Origin: Isoetes taiwanensis
Lineage: Eukaryota > Streptophyta > Lycopodiopsida > Isoetales > Isoetaceae
Assembly: GCA_021234155.1 (NCBI GenBank)
Contig: JAJEKV010000165.1
Location: forward strand, 186,001-250,000
Length of the DNA stretch: 64,000 nucleotides
Direction of reading: 5' to 3'
The first letter of the stretch is position 1; each line of letters opens with the position of its first letter. Below the pieces are notes generated by a model. It worked only from the letters and a program-made list of their open reading frames with translations, searched no databases and was not told where the DNA came from. The position numbers and the translations under genes were made by a program. Positions 1-11,612 of this stretch are shown here, one piece after another.

Positions 1-90
1 AAGAATAGCACCATCACTATTCTTAGCCCTACTTTTGCAAGAATCGATGCAGCTCTAGAAATAGATCAAAAAGCAAAAATTAGAAAACCT

Positions 91-270
91 AGATTTTGTC
101 ACTCCTAGACTTGAAATCCAACAATTGATTTGTATGCTTTGTTTCCTCATTTTTCCTTGCACGGTTCCAAGGAGGAGAGTTCCCAGCATCATGCAACTTG
201 ATATAGACTCCCTTAGACATTTCGGTCCTCCAAGCACAGATCGGCAAAGAATGGCACAGAGTAGCCGCTA
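91..270. repeat. Dispersed repeat X, copy 1
   Basis: This 180-bp stretch is clearly similar to 16404-16613. Shared landmarks, in order, are CACTCCTAGACTTG/CGCTCCTAGACTTG, TTCCTTGCAC, GGAGAGTTCCCAGC, CCCTTAGRCATTTCG and GAGTAGCCGCT. Conceptual minus-strand translations also resemble each other (KCLR..., LGTL.L..VQG), so it may be a remnant of a duplicated gene, but neither copy is clearly coding. Confidence 0.7.
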
Positions 271-320
271 AGGAGGAAATATTGCCAGCAAATTCTCGGC
301 TTAATCCTTTAGCTCTTGGT

Positions 321-1920
321 GGTGTACCTTCGCCTCACTTTCTCGATCTACAACAATTTCCTCCTCTTCCTTCATCTCGGTTTCTTCCTACTTCTCCCAA
401 CCCCCCTTGCATCCCCGGTTCTCGGTACCCCTAGTGGTGTAGCTCCAATGCATCTTTGCTTCTTCCTGCTGCAAGTACTTCTACTACCCCCTTGTTGGGA
501 CATCAACTAATCTCGGCTTTTCGGGCTCCTCATACACGCTTCGGTGATTGGATTAAGCGGGATATGTCTTCCGATTTTAGAAGTGCCCTGTCTCCCACTA
601 TGAATATTTTGGTTGCAAATAATAAACGCGATGTTTCGGCATATTTGAAGGAGTTGCAATCTATGGCTGATCATATGGATGTTCAGTTACCTTCTGAGGA
701 TGTTTTTTTATGAGCCAGATCAGTGTGCTAGTATGTTTGCTAATGCTGGTGAACCTGTGATTGCAATTGATCATAACTCGCATGTGCAGTGTGTTCAGAA
801 TTTGGTTTCTCATGCGGTTGTATGTCATTTCACGGGCCAGTTCCTTGATCTCCGTAGGATGGGTTTTTGGTTTAAGCAGCATCTCCAAAGACTAAAGTTG
901 CCTACTTTTGAGTCCTTGAAAGTTCTTGACAAAAAGAATAATTTTTTCTTGATCATGTTTGATTCTTCCGTTCCTGTGGATAAGCTTGTAGAGCGTGGAG
1001 TAGAGCCCTTATGGGAAAACTATCTGCTATATCAAGCTTACACACCTGGTTTTGCACCTGATAAGTCAAGTGCTCTCCGCATGCCTTGTTGGTTTGCTTT
1101 GGAAGACTTTCCAATTGAAATGCAAGTTCCTGAGTTCATGGTGGCTATTGTTAACGGTCTGGGGTTGCATCTTGCCCACTCTATTGTCAATGGTCCTCGC
1201 ATTTGTGTATCTCTGCCTATTTCTGCTTCATTACCGAAGTCTGTTATGGTTAGGAGTGGCCCTCTGTTCTTTAGATATCATCTATCTTTGCTCAATGGTC
1301 CTAAGTTAGGTAAGATGTTCCCTGATATTGATACTTTTGCTGCTTACCGCCTTGCTTCTCCCTTGAAGACTGTTCTTTCTTCTACTGCTGCACCGGCCAC
1401 TTTCACCTCTACTGTGACCACACATCCTACTGTTGCTCATGTGCCTTCATGTCTTCCTGTTGTATCCTCCATGCCTACTCAATCAACCCCTTCACCTCCT
1501 GCCCAACATCAGCCATTTGATGACGAGGTACGTCGTAGATTGCAAGTCATTCAAGAGACACAAGAAAGGCGGGAAATGATGAATGAGGGATAGCAGCGAG
1601 TCAGTTTGAAGAAGGCGGCACGAAATAAGCATGCACATGCCACACCGCGCTCCTCTGAAGGCACACATGGAAGGGTTGAGCGGAGCGGAGGCTCTCCCTT
1701 ACCACCTGCGGGTCAGCATACAGAGGGAGCTGATCTAGAGTGTTCTTCTATTGGGAGGGATGAGCAGAGCGGAGGCTCTCCTTCACCAGGTATCTTACAC
1801 AATGGAAGGGTGGAACAGAGAGGAGGCTCCTCCTTACCAATTTCCAAAACACAATGGGCAGATCTCCCACTTGATGACGCTGCTGAGATGGATGTAGAAC
1901 ATCATCATCTATCTCGATGA
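321..1920 (+). pseudogene. LINE ORF1 (DUF4283-like RNA-binding protein), broken
   Basis: ORF1 of the LINE, expected to bind element RNA. A Pro/Ser-rich N-terminus is followed by a helical region (FGDWIKRDMS, DVSAYLKELQS) and a DUF4283-type core with FLDLRRMGFW, KVLDKK and MPCWFALEDFP. The C-terminus is Thr/Ser/Pro-rich and contains three variants of a GRVERSGGSPLP-type motif. Three lesions are visible: a TAG near 428-430, a one-base frameshift in the T7 run at about 706-712 (a related copy at 48508-49603 has coding consistent with six T), and an in-frame TAG at 1591-1593, after which the frame stays open to TGA 1918-1920. That TGA overlaps the ORF2 ATG as ATGA. The true start codon is uncertain. 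Confidence 0.82.
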
Positions 1921-4900
1921 ACATACTATCTTGGAACGTGAGGGGTGTAGCTTCTTCCCCAGACTATCTTGGAGCAGACTATCTAATTATTTGTCTAAGT
2001 TTCCAATGGATTTTTTCTGTCTTCAAGAGCACAAGTGCTGTAAAGGTGGGGTGCAGAAGCTAGCTGCAATTGTGGGTCCTCATTACAATGTCTTGGTTGC
2101 TGCTTCTAAGTCAGCTAAGGCTGGAGTTCTCACTGCTTGGAAACCTTCCCTTAATGTTACTTTTACTCAAGTAGACAGATTTGAACGGTGGATAATAGTC
2201 AAATGGATGGATAAGGGGCAAGAGTGGGGAATTGTGAATGTGTATGCACCTAATCAGCCACGTCAGCGAGGCTCTCTATGGGCCACTTTACGGACTAAGA
2301 TTATGCGGCTCGGTCATAATGTAGCATGGCTACTAGTTGGTGATTTTAATATGCTTGAGTTTGAAGCAGATAGGTGTGGTAGGGGTACACAGGTTGTTCA
2401 GGGATTTGAACGTGAGCAGTGGAGGCAGCTTGTGCTAGACTGCAGGATGGTAGAGATTGACGGAGACCAGTCTTTTACGTGGTGTAATGGCTGGACTGGA
2501 CCAGGTAGAGCTTACGCTCGGCATGATCGTGGATATTATAATGTAATAGCTGCTGGCTTACTAGGTAACTTGCAAAGGAAAAATATGTTGGATAGTTCCA
2601 TATCTGATCACAATCCACAATGGCTTTCGATCACAGCGCCAGTGCATAGACGAGCTACAAGAACCTATTTCAAGCTTAACACTCGATATTTGTCAGACCC
2701 AGAGTTTACTAATGGCTGCAGGCATGCCTGGTCCTCTACATTTTCTCGTCTTCGAGGTATGTCTGGGGTTGTTGACGCTTTCCTAAGCAGTGGGGACGTA
2801 GAAAGGCGCAGGCAGCTAGAGGCCGACTACTAGCTTCGTATATGGAGCTTCAAATGTGTCGTTCACAAGCCCCTTCATCAGGTATTCGAGAGAAAGAGTT
2901 ATTGGCACAAATAAGAAGTATTGAGTCAATACAGGCAACTCAAGCTCGCGTTAAGGCCGGTTTAGATTGGTTTAAATTGGGAGATAGGTGCTCTTACTTC
3001 TTCTTTAAGGCGGCAAGGAGAAGACGTGTGTCAAGCTCTATATCTTCGTTACTTATACCCGATGGCTCTGAAGTTTCTGATGCTGCACAGTTAAAGCAGT
3101 TTCTTTTTTATCATTTCTCTGCTTTTTTTGCTGATCAGTATCTGCCCTTCCAAGAGGATATGCAGGAGGCCGTTTTATCTAAGATCCATCCTATTATTTC
3201 CCCACAGCAGCGTGTTCAGTTGGAATCAACTATTACTGTCGATGATTTGCATTCTAATGTAGACTTTTTAAAGAAGAATAAGTGCCCAGGCTTGGATGGT
3301 TTTCCTGTAGAGTTTTTCCAAGCTTATTGGAATTGGCTTGGTGATGACGTCTTCAATGCTTTTTTTGAGGTTCGCCGGTTCAGGAGCTTGGATAAGATCA
3401 TCAACACTGGCTGCATTTCCCTTATTCCTAAGTGCAAAGAGCCTAAAACTATCTCGGATTGGCGCCCTATAACCTTGTTATCTACGGTGTACAAGATCTT
3501 TGCTAAGGCCTTGGCAGAGAAAGTGAGGGATATCTTAGCAGAATCTATCTCTTTCACGCAATCAGGATTTTTACCTAAGTGATGTATTCTTGATAATGTG
3601 GCCGCCGCTTATGAGGGGATGTATTGGGCGCGTCTTAAGGGTTAGCGCATTGTATATCTCAAATTGGATTTTGCTAAAGCCTATGACAGTATAGATTGGA
3701 ATTTCCTACAAAAATGCCTTCTGACACTCGGATTTGGAGAGTTGTTTACTAGAGATGTTATGAAGCTCCATCTTTCTGCTCGGTCTACTGTGCTTTTTCA
3801 GGGAGAACCGTCGGCTGTGTTTCCTGTTGGTAGAGGAGTTCGACAAGGATGTCCCCTTGCCCCATTATTGTTCACTATTGTGGCGGAGGTATTGTCCCAG
3901 CTATTCTCTTCTGCTACTCAAGATGGCATAATTCAGGGATTGACTATGGATGATGGTTCTCAAGAAGTGTGTAATCAGTATGCCGATGATACGTTTCTCT
4001 TTCTAGTAGCTGAGGATGATAATCTTCAGAATGCTAAGCTTTTGCTGGACTCTTTCTCCCTGGCATCAGGGGTTCTTGTTGGGTGGCTAAAGTGCTCTGC
4101 TTTATGGACTTTGGATATGGATGCTCCTCCCTGTGTTTACGAGTATCCATGGAACCTCAAGGGAAGGCCACTAAACTCTTGGGCATTCCTGTAGGTATAC
4201 ATATCTCTACTTCAGATGCATGGGATGTTATAGTGGAAGGCCTGCGTAAGCATCTGTTTTGGTGGAATCTGACTAAGCTTTCTCTGGCGGATAGTAGTTG
4301 CTAAGTAGGTTCTCAAAGAATCAAGCAGTCTTGAAGAGAGGTGTAGTTGTGAAGGTCGCTTGGTCCACATGTATCAAACCAAAATTTCTTTGGAGGTCTA
4401 GGTATGATTGACTTTCATTTACGAGAGTAAAATTATGATATCTAAGTTCATTTGTCGCTACTTGGTGGGTATGATACATTACGCTGGAATGAGATTGGTT
4501 CTTAAAGCACTTGGGCGATGTATTCCTTTTGGGAAAACGACACTTAGGGCAGCTCTTCCTTGGTGTCTCTTTTATCAACCGTCCCATATCGAATGCTTCC
4601 CCTTCTTGAAGGGACCGCTTGATTCTTGGGAGGCGGTTAGTGTGCTATTTAAGATTAATCCGGTGTATGTCCACAAGCGGGTTCTCCGTGTTGGTGGATT
4701 CCTCCGGATAACCACATGCCTCTCGTGTTATTATCTTGTACATCCATTGACTTCGTGGCGTTGGAGGCATCTTTGGTATTCTCACCGATTGGTGCTTGGT
4801 ATGAGAGGCGGGACACTTGTAGACTTGGGATGCTTTTCGGACTAAGTTTATGTTGTCTCGATGGGGCGAGCTATGTGGCAAAAGTTACCGGCATTACGCG

Positions 4901-5569
4901 GGGCGGCTCCTTCCAATCGGTTGATGTGCCTATTTGGGTAGGTCCCCAAATTGTTAATGCACAACGTCTTGTGCATTCATTATATCAAAAGGCGGGTTGA
5001 TGTTGACATTGTCCCCCTCTGACCGGTTGGCGACTTCGCATTCCCCTCCTCGATGGAAGCGTATGTGGTCCCGGGGTGCGGAATAAATTGTTTGATCCCA
5101 AAGTTTCTACCTTATGGTGGCAACTCCTTCCACCGGATGTCTGCTTGGGTTAATGTCTTTGGTTCATAAGTTTTATCCCCGCATTTCAGATTTTTGCACT
5201 TTGTGTAAGCGGCAAGTTGAGAGTATCGAGCACTGTTTTTTTCTATGTGACCAAGTTCAGCCAGTTTGGTCATGGTTACTATCTCTTTTCCATGTGGCCT
5301 TGACTAGCCAGCAGGTGCTTCTCGCCATTTATCCTTCCACTTGGAACAACTTGAAGCAGCAGGCTTTCCACTTGGCTTCAGGCTGGTTGTTGTGGTCTAT
5401 TTGGAAAAGAAGGCGAATGTGTATCTTCAAATGCTTATCAATTAGTGTCGACCAACTTCTTCACGAGGCAAAAGACAGATTGGTGAAGGCATATCTATGT
5501 TCTCAGCTTGCTCCTGAGAAAAAACATTTGATTTTTGAGGAATATTTGAGTATCTTATCTTATGCTTAG
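1917..5569 (+). pseudogene. LINE ORF2 (endonuclease, reverse transcriptase, zinc knuckle), broken
   Basis: ORF2 makes the nicking endonuclease and reverse transcriptase for target-primed insertion. It starts at ATG 1917 with the EEP signature ILSWNVRG. A frameshift near 1950-1975 leads into the remaining endonuclease (FFCLQEHK, VNVYAPN, LVGDFNM, SISDHNP) up to TAG 2831-2833. A second frame from 2842 carries the reverse transcriptase: KCPGLDGFPVEFFQ, WRPITLLSTVYKI, LDFAKAYDSIDW, GVRQGCPLAPLLF and QYADDTFLFL. This frame has in-frame TGA 3580-3582 (where Arg is usual, so probably CGA to TGA) and TAG 3643-3645. Further frameshifts follow near 4085 and at several later points. The zf-RVT knuckle (CTLCKRQVESIEHCFFLC) and the C-terminal tail lie at 5114-5569. 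It cannot make active protein. Confidence 0.92.
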
Positions 5570-5921
5570 ACAGGTAGCACTCAGTGGATTATCTTTGTCT
5601 GCTGAGATTTTATTCATGTCTTTGCATCTATGTGTATTTCTTATGGAATATTGAATAACAGTTTGTCGTCCTTCCAAAAAAAATAAAAATAAATCAAATG
5701 AATATATTATAAAGCTTAAAGGCAATATGCCATTTTCAAGGAATTAGAGCATTAGCATAAGACGAAGAATACCTAGAGTAGAAATTTTTGCATCCATCAA
5801 ATAATAAAGTATTAAACCATATGTTTATACCACTTTTGTGGCTCAAATTTATCCAAATGCTACAACATACGAATAAAGAACAACTTTAGGCAAGTTCATT
5901 ACCTAGTTGGCTCATGTAGAC

Positions 5922-6621
5922 CATGTTTACACCATGTGAGCTATGTTACAAGGCACACATTTGAATAATAATTTCATTTAATGGAGCATTGAACACCCGC
6001 CATGGGCATATCTAATACGTTAGAGCATTTTCAAAAGATGAGGATCCTCCTCCTCCTCCTCCTCCTCCTCCTCCTCCTCCTCCTCCTCCTCCTCCTCCTC
6101 CTCTTCACCACGACCATGTTCAGCCACCGCCACATGGTCATGGCTCAAAAAATTTATATATAGTAAAATAGCAAATGTTCCCAAATAAAATTTCCAACAC
6201 TTGTTGTTCATGCATCAAGGCATCAAAGAATAGAATCACAGTGTATGAATTACATATGAGTTGATTTTATCCTTCAAAAAAATTTTTACATATGAGTTGA
6301 TGAATTGATAAATATATGTACACGGCATATGTCACATATGACACGTGTTGTGTCATATAGGGGCATATGTGTCACTTTATATATATAATGTGAGTGGCAT
6401 ACCATGTACGTCACTTATATCCTATAGGTGGCATATGACACATTTCATGTCATATAGGGGCATAAGTGTCATTTTACATATTATGTGTTATTACTTTATA
6501 TATTATCACTCATATATAAAAGATGTTCATTTTTTTTTGTTTGAGCTAATTTGTTTGACGCCAAAAAAGCCAATGGTTGACACCTGTAAATTTTGTTTGA
6601 AGTACTCCTCTCCTCAAATCC
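5922..6621. repeat. Repeat A, copy 1 (contains a CTC microsatellite)
   Basis: About 700 bp aligned almost end to end with 17534-18304. Shared segments include ATGTTTACACCATGTGA, CAGCCAYCGCCACATGGTC, GTGTTGTGTCATATAGGGGC and GACGCCAAAAAAGCCAATGG. The internal triplet tract differs: CTC here, TTC in copy 2. Neither copy shows a credible ORF, and the open frames are poly-Glu translations of the triplet tract. The middle is rich in CATATGACA/TGTCATATAG inverted motifs (about 6310-6480). Confidence 0.88.
6046..6102. repeat. (TCC)n microsatellite
   Basis: About 19 units of a TCC/CTC triplet inside repeat A copy 1, preceded by GATGAGGA and followed by CTTCACCACGACC. Confidence 0.97.
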
Positions 6622-7490
6622 ACATCTGGATAAAACATTGACTTCACATTATATTTTCTTTATAAAATATTGACATCACATTGACGTAAAAATACTATCT
6701 ATCTTTATAACATTTGACGTCATCTGTCATATTTTATTCTATTAAGACATAAAGCAATCACATCCTGAGACCCCCTGCCTGGTGCATGCATATATGATTG
6801 CTATATGTAGCAAAATAACAGGGGGTTCCAGTGGAATTCGATATGGATGTAAAAATAACAATTTATGAAACCATAAACCATAAATCCCTAAAACAATTTA
6901 TGGGTTGTTATTAAAAAAAAAAAAAAAAAACATAGATTCAAGATAAAAAAGAATCACATTAGCTTATTGGCTATATTGGTTAAAATAGTCTTATTAAGAC
7001 ATGGAGTTATTATGGTAGAGGTTCGAGCCCCCGTATTTCATATTCTAAAATCTTAGGCAAAACCATATAGAGATTCGACATTCCCTCAAAACCTTAGGTG
7101 AACTCGTATTTGATATTTTATAATGTCAGAAACTGACCACAACATGACTAAGAGTCTACGGATTAAACAAGCTACATAGCAACCTACGCAAAAGATATTT
7201 GAGAACCTAAACTTATCTAAGCACATGGCATGCTGGTCCAGACAACTTAACCTGTCTTTTTTGAGGCATAACGATCTAAAATATGCCTGTAATTTTAGAG
7301 GCTTAAAAATCCTAAATATGCATTACTCACAACAGTTTAAAAGCCCATCAATCTTTATATATATATAACAAAGCATTAGCTAGACCTGTGTTATGGTGTC
7401 CCCTTACTTTATTTAAGCAACTCCATCACGGTTAAACCCCATAGCCGACTAAACAGCCTAAGACAGGCAAAAATCGTTTGCAACACCAAC
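6622..7490. other. Non-genic stretch with one tRNA-like SINE candidate
   Basis: AT-rich DNA without a credible ORF, containing poly-A at 6913-6931. At about 6966-7035 there is a possible tRNA-derived head: TTGGTTAAAATAG resembles an A box, and 50-60 bases later AGGTTCGAGCCCCC is a good B box. Low-confidence SINE remnant; the rest is unassigned. Confidence 0.4.
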
Positions 7491-7493
7491 CAT

Positions 7494-7592
7494 ATTTGCA
7501 AGCATCAAATGCTAACATGATTAGAAGCCCAATGTCCAACTGCTATTTGGAAGCATCAAATGCTAACATGATTAGAAGCCCAATGTCCAACT
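7494..7592. repeat. 51-bp tandem duplication
   Basis: Two copies of a unit containing AAGCATCAAATGCTAACATG followed by ATTAGAAGCCCAATGTCC, at 7500-7541 and 7551-7592. The copies look identical over 42 bp, implying a recent local duplication. Confidence 0.95.
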
Positions 7593-7847
7593 AGTCTTTG
7601 CCAAGCTCCACCATCATTTGGATTCGAACTATGGAAAACTCCTCCATTAGTTTGCCCTTTGTTCCTCTAGCCATAGCATCTTTGATACATGCCAATGGGC
7701 ATGGCTAACATTTGTGAGCAGACAAGTACACAAACTGGAGCTTGTATGATCGCCTTGCAAGTTCTGTTTGTACTAGCCAAAATGGGTCCTGCATGCTCTA
7801 TTTGGAATAGCCGCAATTAGGCCAAAATTAGGCCATCATCCACCTTC

Positions 7848-7989
7848 CTTTTAATACGTTCCAACATCTTTATATTCCTATGCCATTCTAGGCTCATGTT
7901 AAAGCATTAAAATACATAAGTCAAATGCCGTAAGGTGACTTATTCCATCAAGGAATGCCATTCCTGGGCTATAATTTTTTGAAGAATTA
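7848..7989. repeat. Repeat B, copy 1
   Basis: 142 bp that is almost identical to 11167-11308 (only the last base or so differs). Both copies end directly at a TTC-rich tract. The surrounding modules are far more diverged, so this block was copied or homogenised recently. Confidence 0.95.
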
Positions 7990-8026
7990 TTTTTTTATTC
8001 TTCTTCTTCTTCTGCTTCTTCTTCTC
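7990..8026. repeat. Short interrupted (TTC)n tract
   Basis: T-run followed by about ten TTC units with a CTG interruption, immediately after repeat B copy 1. Confidence 0.85.
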
Positions 8027-8046
8027 CCGCATCCCTCCCTCAGGAT

Positions 8047-8100
8047 GTAGGACATCTCTTTGTATAAAGTAGGACCCCCTTATAAAAAGAGAGGTCCTAC
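8047..8100. repeat. Short imperfect hairpin
   Basis: A 21-base arm starting GTAGGACATCTCTTTG pairs with an arm ending AGAGAGGTCCTAC, 19 of 21 positions complementary, around a 12-base loop. No gene context is seen. It could be a foldback MITE remnant or a small-RNA precursor. Confidence 0.7.
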
Positions 8101-8687
8101 TTACACCGAAGAAAATAGATAATTCATTCTAATTCATTACACAGAATGTTGGCACATAGAAATATTAGGTACTATGGACCAAACTCCAAAGCCATGGCAC
8201 AATGGGCCAGGCCAAATTCTACATTTGAGTAATACTAGGATATGGCACATTGGGCCAACATCCAATTCTTAATATGTTTAGGTCTTACGGCACTATGGAC
8301 CGTAAACCCCAAGAAGTTAAGACATTTTCAGATTATATCTTCTACTCATAGAGCAAAGTAAATAATATTCAAACTGACCTGTTACGTAGAAGAGATGCTC
8401 TTGCCAGATACCTCATCTTTTGTGTGTAGCTTTGCTGGTATAAAGGCACAGAAGAGGTTGGACAGCCTTATGAGAAGCATTACCCACGGTTCCATATTCC
8501 CAATCAGCTAGTTGTATAAGACAACAACTATTCTAGTTGTATCAGCCAACAACTATTCTGTTGCAATAAATCAAAATGGCAGTTAGCTATACCAAAACCA
8601 AATACCAAATCATAACTATTTCATGGTTTCAGAAATGATGTGTTTGCTGGATACCTCCACCAAATAGATGTCACAGTTTCTTCTTCG

Positions 8688-8815
8688 ATGATGTTCTCAC
8701 AAAGACTATGTACAATTAAAGTTCAAAAACAATTAAAAGACTTCGTTCAATGTGAGCACATATTTCCCAATATCTACCCTGGGTTTTTAAGCCAGGCCAC
8801 ACCAGGTACTCCTAC
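8688..8815. repeat. Repeat C, copy 1
   Basis: First of four related blocks (8688, 11478, 14575, 18768). Shared features are ATGTTCTYACAAAGACTA, a TTCGTTCAA-type motif, CCCAATATCTACCCTGG and AGGCCACAYCAGGTACTCC. The other three lie directly downstream of a (TTC)n or (CTC)n tract; this copy does not. Confidence 0.75.
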
Positions 8816-9339
8816 TCCCATTTACATTTATTCTTTTGAAACTTAAAGTATACACTTGCATCAAATATATTCAGGAATACTTCACTTTAAATGATGTTAT
8901 AATGTACAATCAACCCATATTTCTTGTTTCTATTCACATAAATCTTAAACGTAACTTGTTATATTGGTCATCCATAAATCTCAAAGAGTTCACTTTATAT
9001 TTCATATATAGACATAAATCTGTGGTTAAAATCAGTAAGCTCATATCAAAAAATCTTCCCATCAAGCTTTATTTTTCAAGAACAGCCATATTTCCAACTA
9101 GTGACTATTTATGCCACATATTTCAGAGTTTGTGCATCATGAAGAACAAACTAACATTCGTGATAGCTCAAAATAATGTCATTGTATAACATTCAACAAA
9201 TAACTTGTACCCTTTTGTTCAATTTAACCACCAAAACGGAAGATCTCACCAAATATTTGTACAACCATAGAGTGGGCCGTTATCTTCACATGGTCCCTCG
9301 ATTGTAGCAAGTAGCAAGTAGCAACTGAAAACAACATCA
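8816..9339. other. No gene recognised
   Basis: AT-rich interval. An open frame of 117 codons (8836-9189) exists, but it has no recognisable domain and a composition typical of AT-rich intergenic DNA. Not called as a gene. Confidence 0.5.
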
Positions 9340-9466
9340 GGAGAGATTGTTCTGGTTACCTGCACCCAAACAATGCATAAGTTAGCAAGTTCATGGTAAC
9401 TATACAAGGGGCGTCAGGTAAGCTATAGAACAATCTGGCTCTTCGCCCTTCACCTATTATTTTCAG
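9340..9466. repeat. Repeat D, copy 1
   Basis: Similar to 15328-15450, with GGTTACCTGCACCCAAACA, AGGGGCGTCAGGTAAGC and GGCTCTTCGCCCTTCACCTA all conserved in order. A more diverged third copy is at about 11900-11990. GCGTCAGGTAAGC is a good plant splice-donor match on the + strand, so D could be an exon remnant. Confidence 0.72.
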
Positions 9467-11166
9467 TTAATAGATGTTTCTGGAATAGATCTAGAGTTTT
9501 CAGACTTAGAGGCCATATATGTATGATACAGGCTAATACTTCAGCTCATAACCTTCAGCTCATAACCTGTATTGTGACTTAAAACCCATTGATGAAATAG
9601 ATAAGGCTGGACTATTCTGGATATGGTATTTTAGAGGTCTGCATAGACATCCCATTATGTTGTCTTACCATTCAGCATCCAACCTAGATATCATATCATA
9701 ATGATAACAGTAGCGTAAAAGAAAACAACCTGCAGCATTAGCCCACACAGCACATAATATATAAAGGAATGAACTTTAGCATAAAGCATGAAGCTTTTAT
9801 TAGTAGCGCTACAGTCCCATCATCCTGTATTTTTTCAACATTATTGTTTAACATATCAGAATAATCTTAAACCCTTTAACCTTTAAGCCCTACCAAAACT
9901 ATGAAGCAACGATGTGCAGAGCAAAAACAAGACTTCCAGAGCGAAAAAGGAAGCCCAGAGCATATGTATCTCATCAAATCATGTACGTCCATAAAACAAA
10001 CAGATTTTTCGCTGAGGTCTATAAAATAAACAGAATTTTCGCTGATTCTATTTTCTAGTGTTATACAGCTGTAAACAGTTAAAGACCAAGTTTTTTGGAT
10101 TCAAATGTATCACACGAACCTGAATAGGTTCGCTCCTACTGCAAGCAGGATGTCGGTCCTTTTGCCTTTGTGCATAATCTTCCATTTTGAAATCCATTGA
10201 TCCAGCTAAGACTGCTATATCCGGCATGCACCAGATATCAGGCCATGAAGAACTCAGCAAAGCCATCGCATATCACTGGATCACTCCATATGTAAATTCC
10301 TTGCCATTTTTCACTTATGTAGGCAGCTGTTATGGGTTTTGAACTGCTCTGCATCAAACCCAACTACATCTTGGCATATTCAGCATAAGCATCCGGCTAT
10401 CTAGCCCAGGGAAGTGCAAATCGGCAACCAAGCTTTCCAAATCCGGCATGTCCGCATAAGAACATGCCGTTGCCATGAAAGTTGCATTTTAGGGCATATG
10501 AAAAATGCTTTTTAGGGCATTTTCGAAATTCATATGCAACCCAAAATATTGTATTGAAATAAAAATGTAAACTATAAACCTTAGGATCCATTTCGAAACT
10601 CATACTGCCAGCCAATATATCTTGTTCTTACAACATTAAATTCCACAATTACGTGAAAGTACACCTCAAAAAAAGCTAAATACTTTTACCTTTATTATAT
10701 CCATATCCAGCAATTAAATAAGGAGATTATCCCCAATGCATTAATAATAAAGTATCCCAAAGTATTCTAAGGCATGCCACCAAAAATATCACTAAAGTTC
10801 TGACCTTTTCCATTAATTGTATAGTCACACTGGACCTATATATGTATTCAATTATGGACCTACAATACTGATGATTTTCAGCTTAGATGTATGCCATCGG
10901 CTGTACCATAGCTTTCCAAAAGCAAGCATGTGTAAAAAATGCCAAAGGGTCACATCTCTAGTATAAATAAGAAGGTTTTCTAGGGGTCATAATGACATAT
11001 CCTAGGAAATGACGCCCCTTTATTATATCTCTTTAGGAGCCAATATAGACATGGCCCTATCCAACTACCATACTTAATTCTTTAGCATAATAGATGCTAA
11101 ACCAAGCATGTGAAGACCATAGAATGAAAGTTTACATTTTCCAACTTTTTATGATTGATCATTACT
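9467..11166. other. No gene recognised
   Basis: About 1.7 kb of AT-rich DNA. Short open frames on the minus strand (10048-10266, 10397-10615) show no known motifs and share no similarity with anything else here. Nothing further supported. Confidence 0.5.
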
Positions 11167-11308
11167 CTTTTAATACGTTCCAACATCTTTATATTCCTAT
11201 GCCATTCTAGGCTCATGTTAAAGCATTAAAATACATAAGTCAAATGCCGTAAGGTGACTTATTCCATCAAGGAATGCCATTCCTGGGCTATAATTTTTTG
11301 AAGAATAA
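11167..11308. repeat. Repeat B, copy 2
   Basis: Near-identical partner of 7848-7989, followed directly by a long (TTC)n tract. Confidence 0.95.
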
Positions 11309-11475
11309 TTCTTCTTCTTCTTCTTCTTCTTCTTCTTCTTCTTCTTCTTCTTCTTCTTCTTCTTCTTCTTCTTCTTTCTTCTTCTTCTTCTTCTTCTTCT
11401 TCTTCTTCTTCTTCTTCTTCTTCTTCTTCTTCTTCTTCTTCTTCTTCTTCTTCTTCTTCTTCTTCTTCTTCTTCT
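11309..11475. repeat. (TTC)n microsatellite with one phase break
   Basis: About 167 bp of TTC repeats with a single extra T near 11376 that shifts the phase. GAA/TTC tracts of this length can form triplex DNA. The poly-Ser/Phe and poly-Glu/Arg open frames across it are artefacts. Confidence 0.98.
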
Positions 11476-11477
11476 AA

Positions 11478-11612
11478 TATGTTCTTACAAAGACTACGGT
11501 CAGATAATGTTAAAAAACATTTAAACGCCTCGTTCAAAGTAAGACATGTCTCCCAATATCTACCCTGGTGTTTTATGCCAGGCCACATCAGGTACTCCTA
11601 CTTCCATTATCC
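11478..11612. repeat. Repeat C, copy 2
   Basis: Begins ATGTTCTTACAAAGACTACG directly after the TTC tract and ends near CAGGTACTCCTACTTCC. Closest in sequence to the copy at 18768. Confidence 0.78.

Larger units (their letters stand above)
296..5700 (+). mobile_element. LINE (non-LTR retrotransposon), near full length, inactivated
   Basis: A two-ORF plant LINE on the + strand. ORF1 (about 321-1920) encodes a DUF4283-like protein. ORF2 (1917-5569) encodes an EEP endonuclease, a reverse transcriptase with a YADD motif and a C-terminal zf-RVT knuckle. The 3' end is CGTCCTTCC followed by an A-rich tail at 5684-5700. The same 3' end (GTCCTTC plus A tail) occurs on the minus strand at 38618, so the two belong to related families. 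Stops and frameshifts in both ORFs show it is dead. The 5' boundary near 296 is approximate, and I did not find a convincing target-site duplication. Confidence 0.9.

Noticed and set aside
8836-9189. 117-codon open frame
   Set aside because: No domain, AT-biased composition and no transcript-like signals.
11259-11588. Long poly-Glu/Arg, poly-Ser and poly-Phe open frames
   Set aside because: Pure translations of the TTC microsatellite; the same applies to frames at 6020, 14345-14700, 17627-17928 and 44484-44932.
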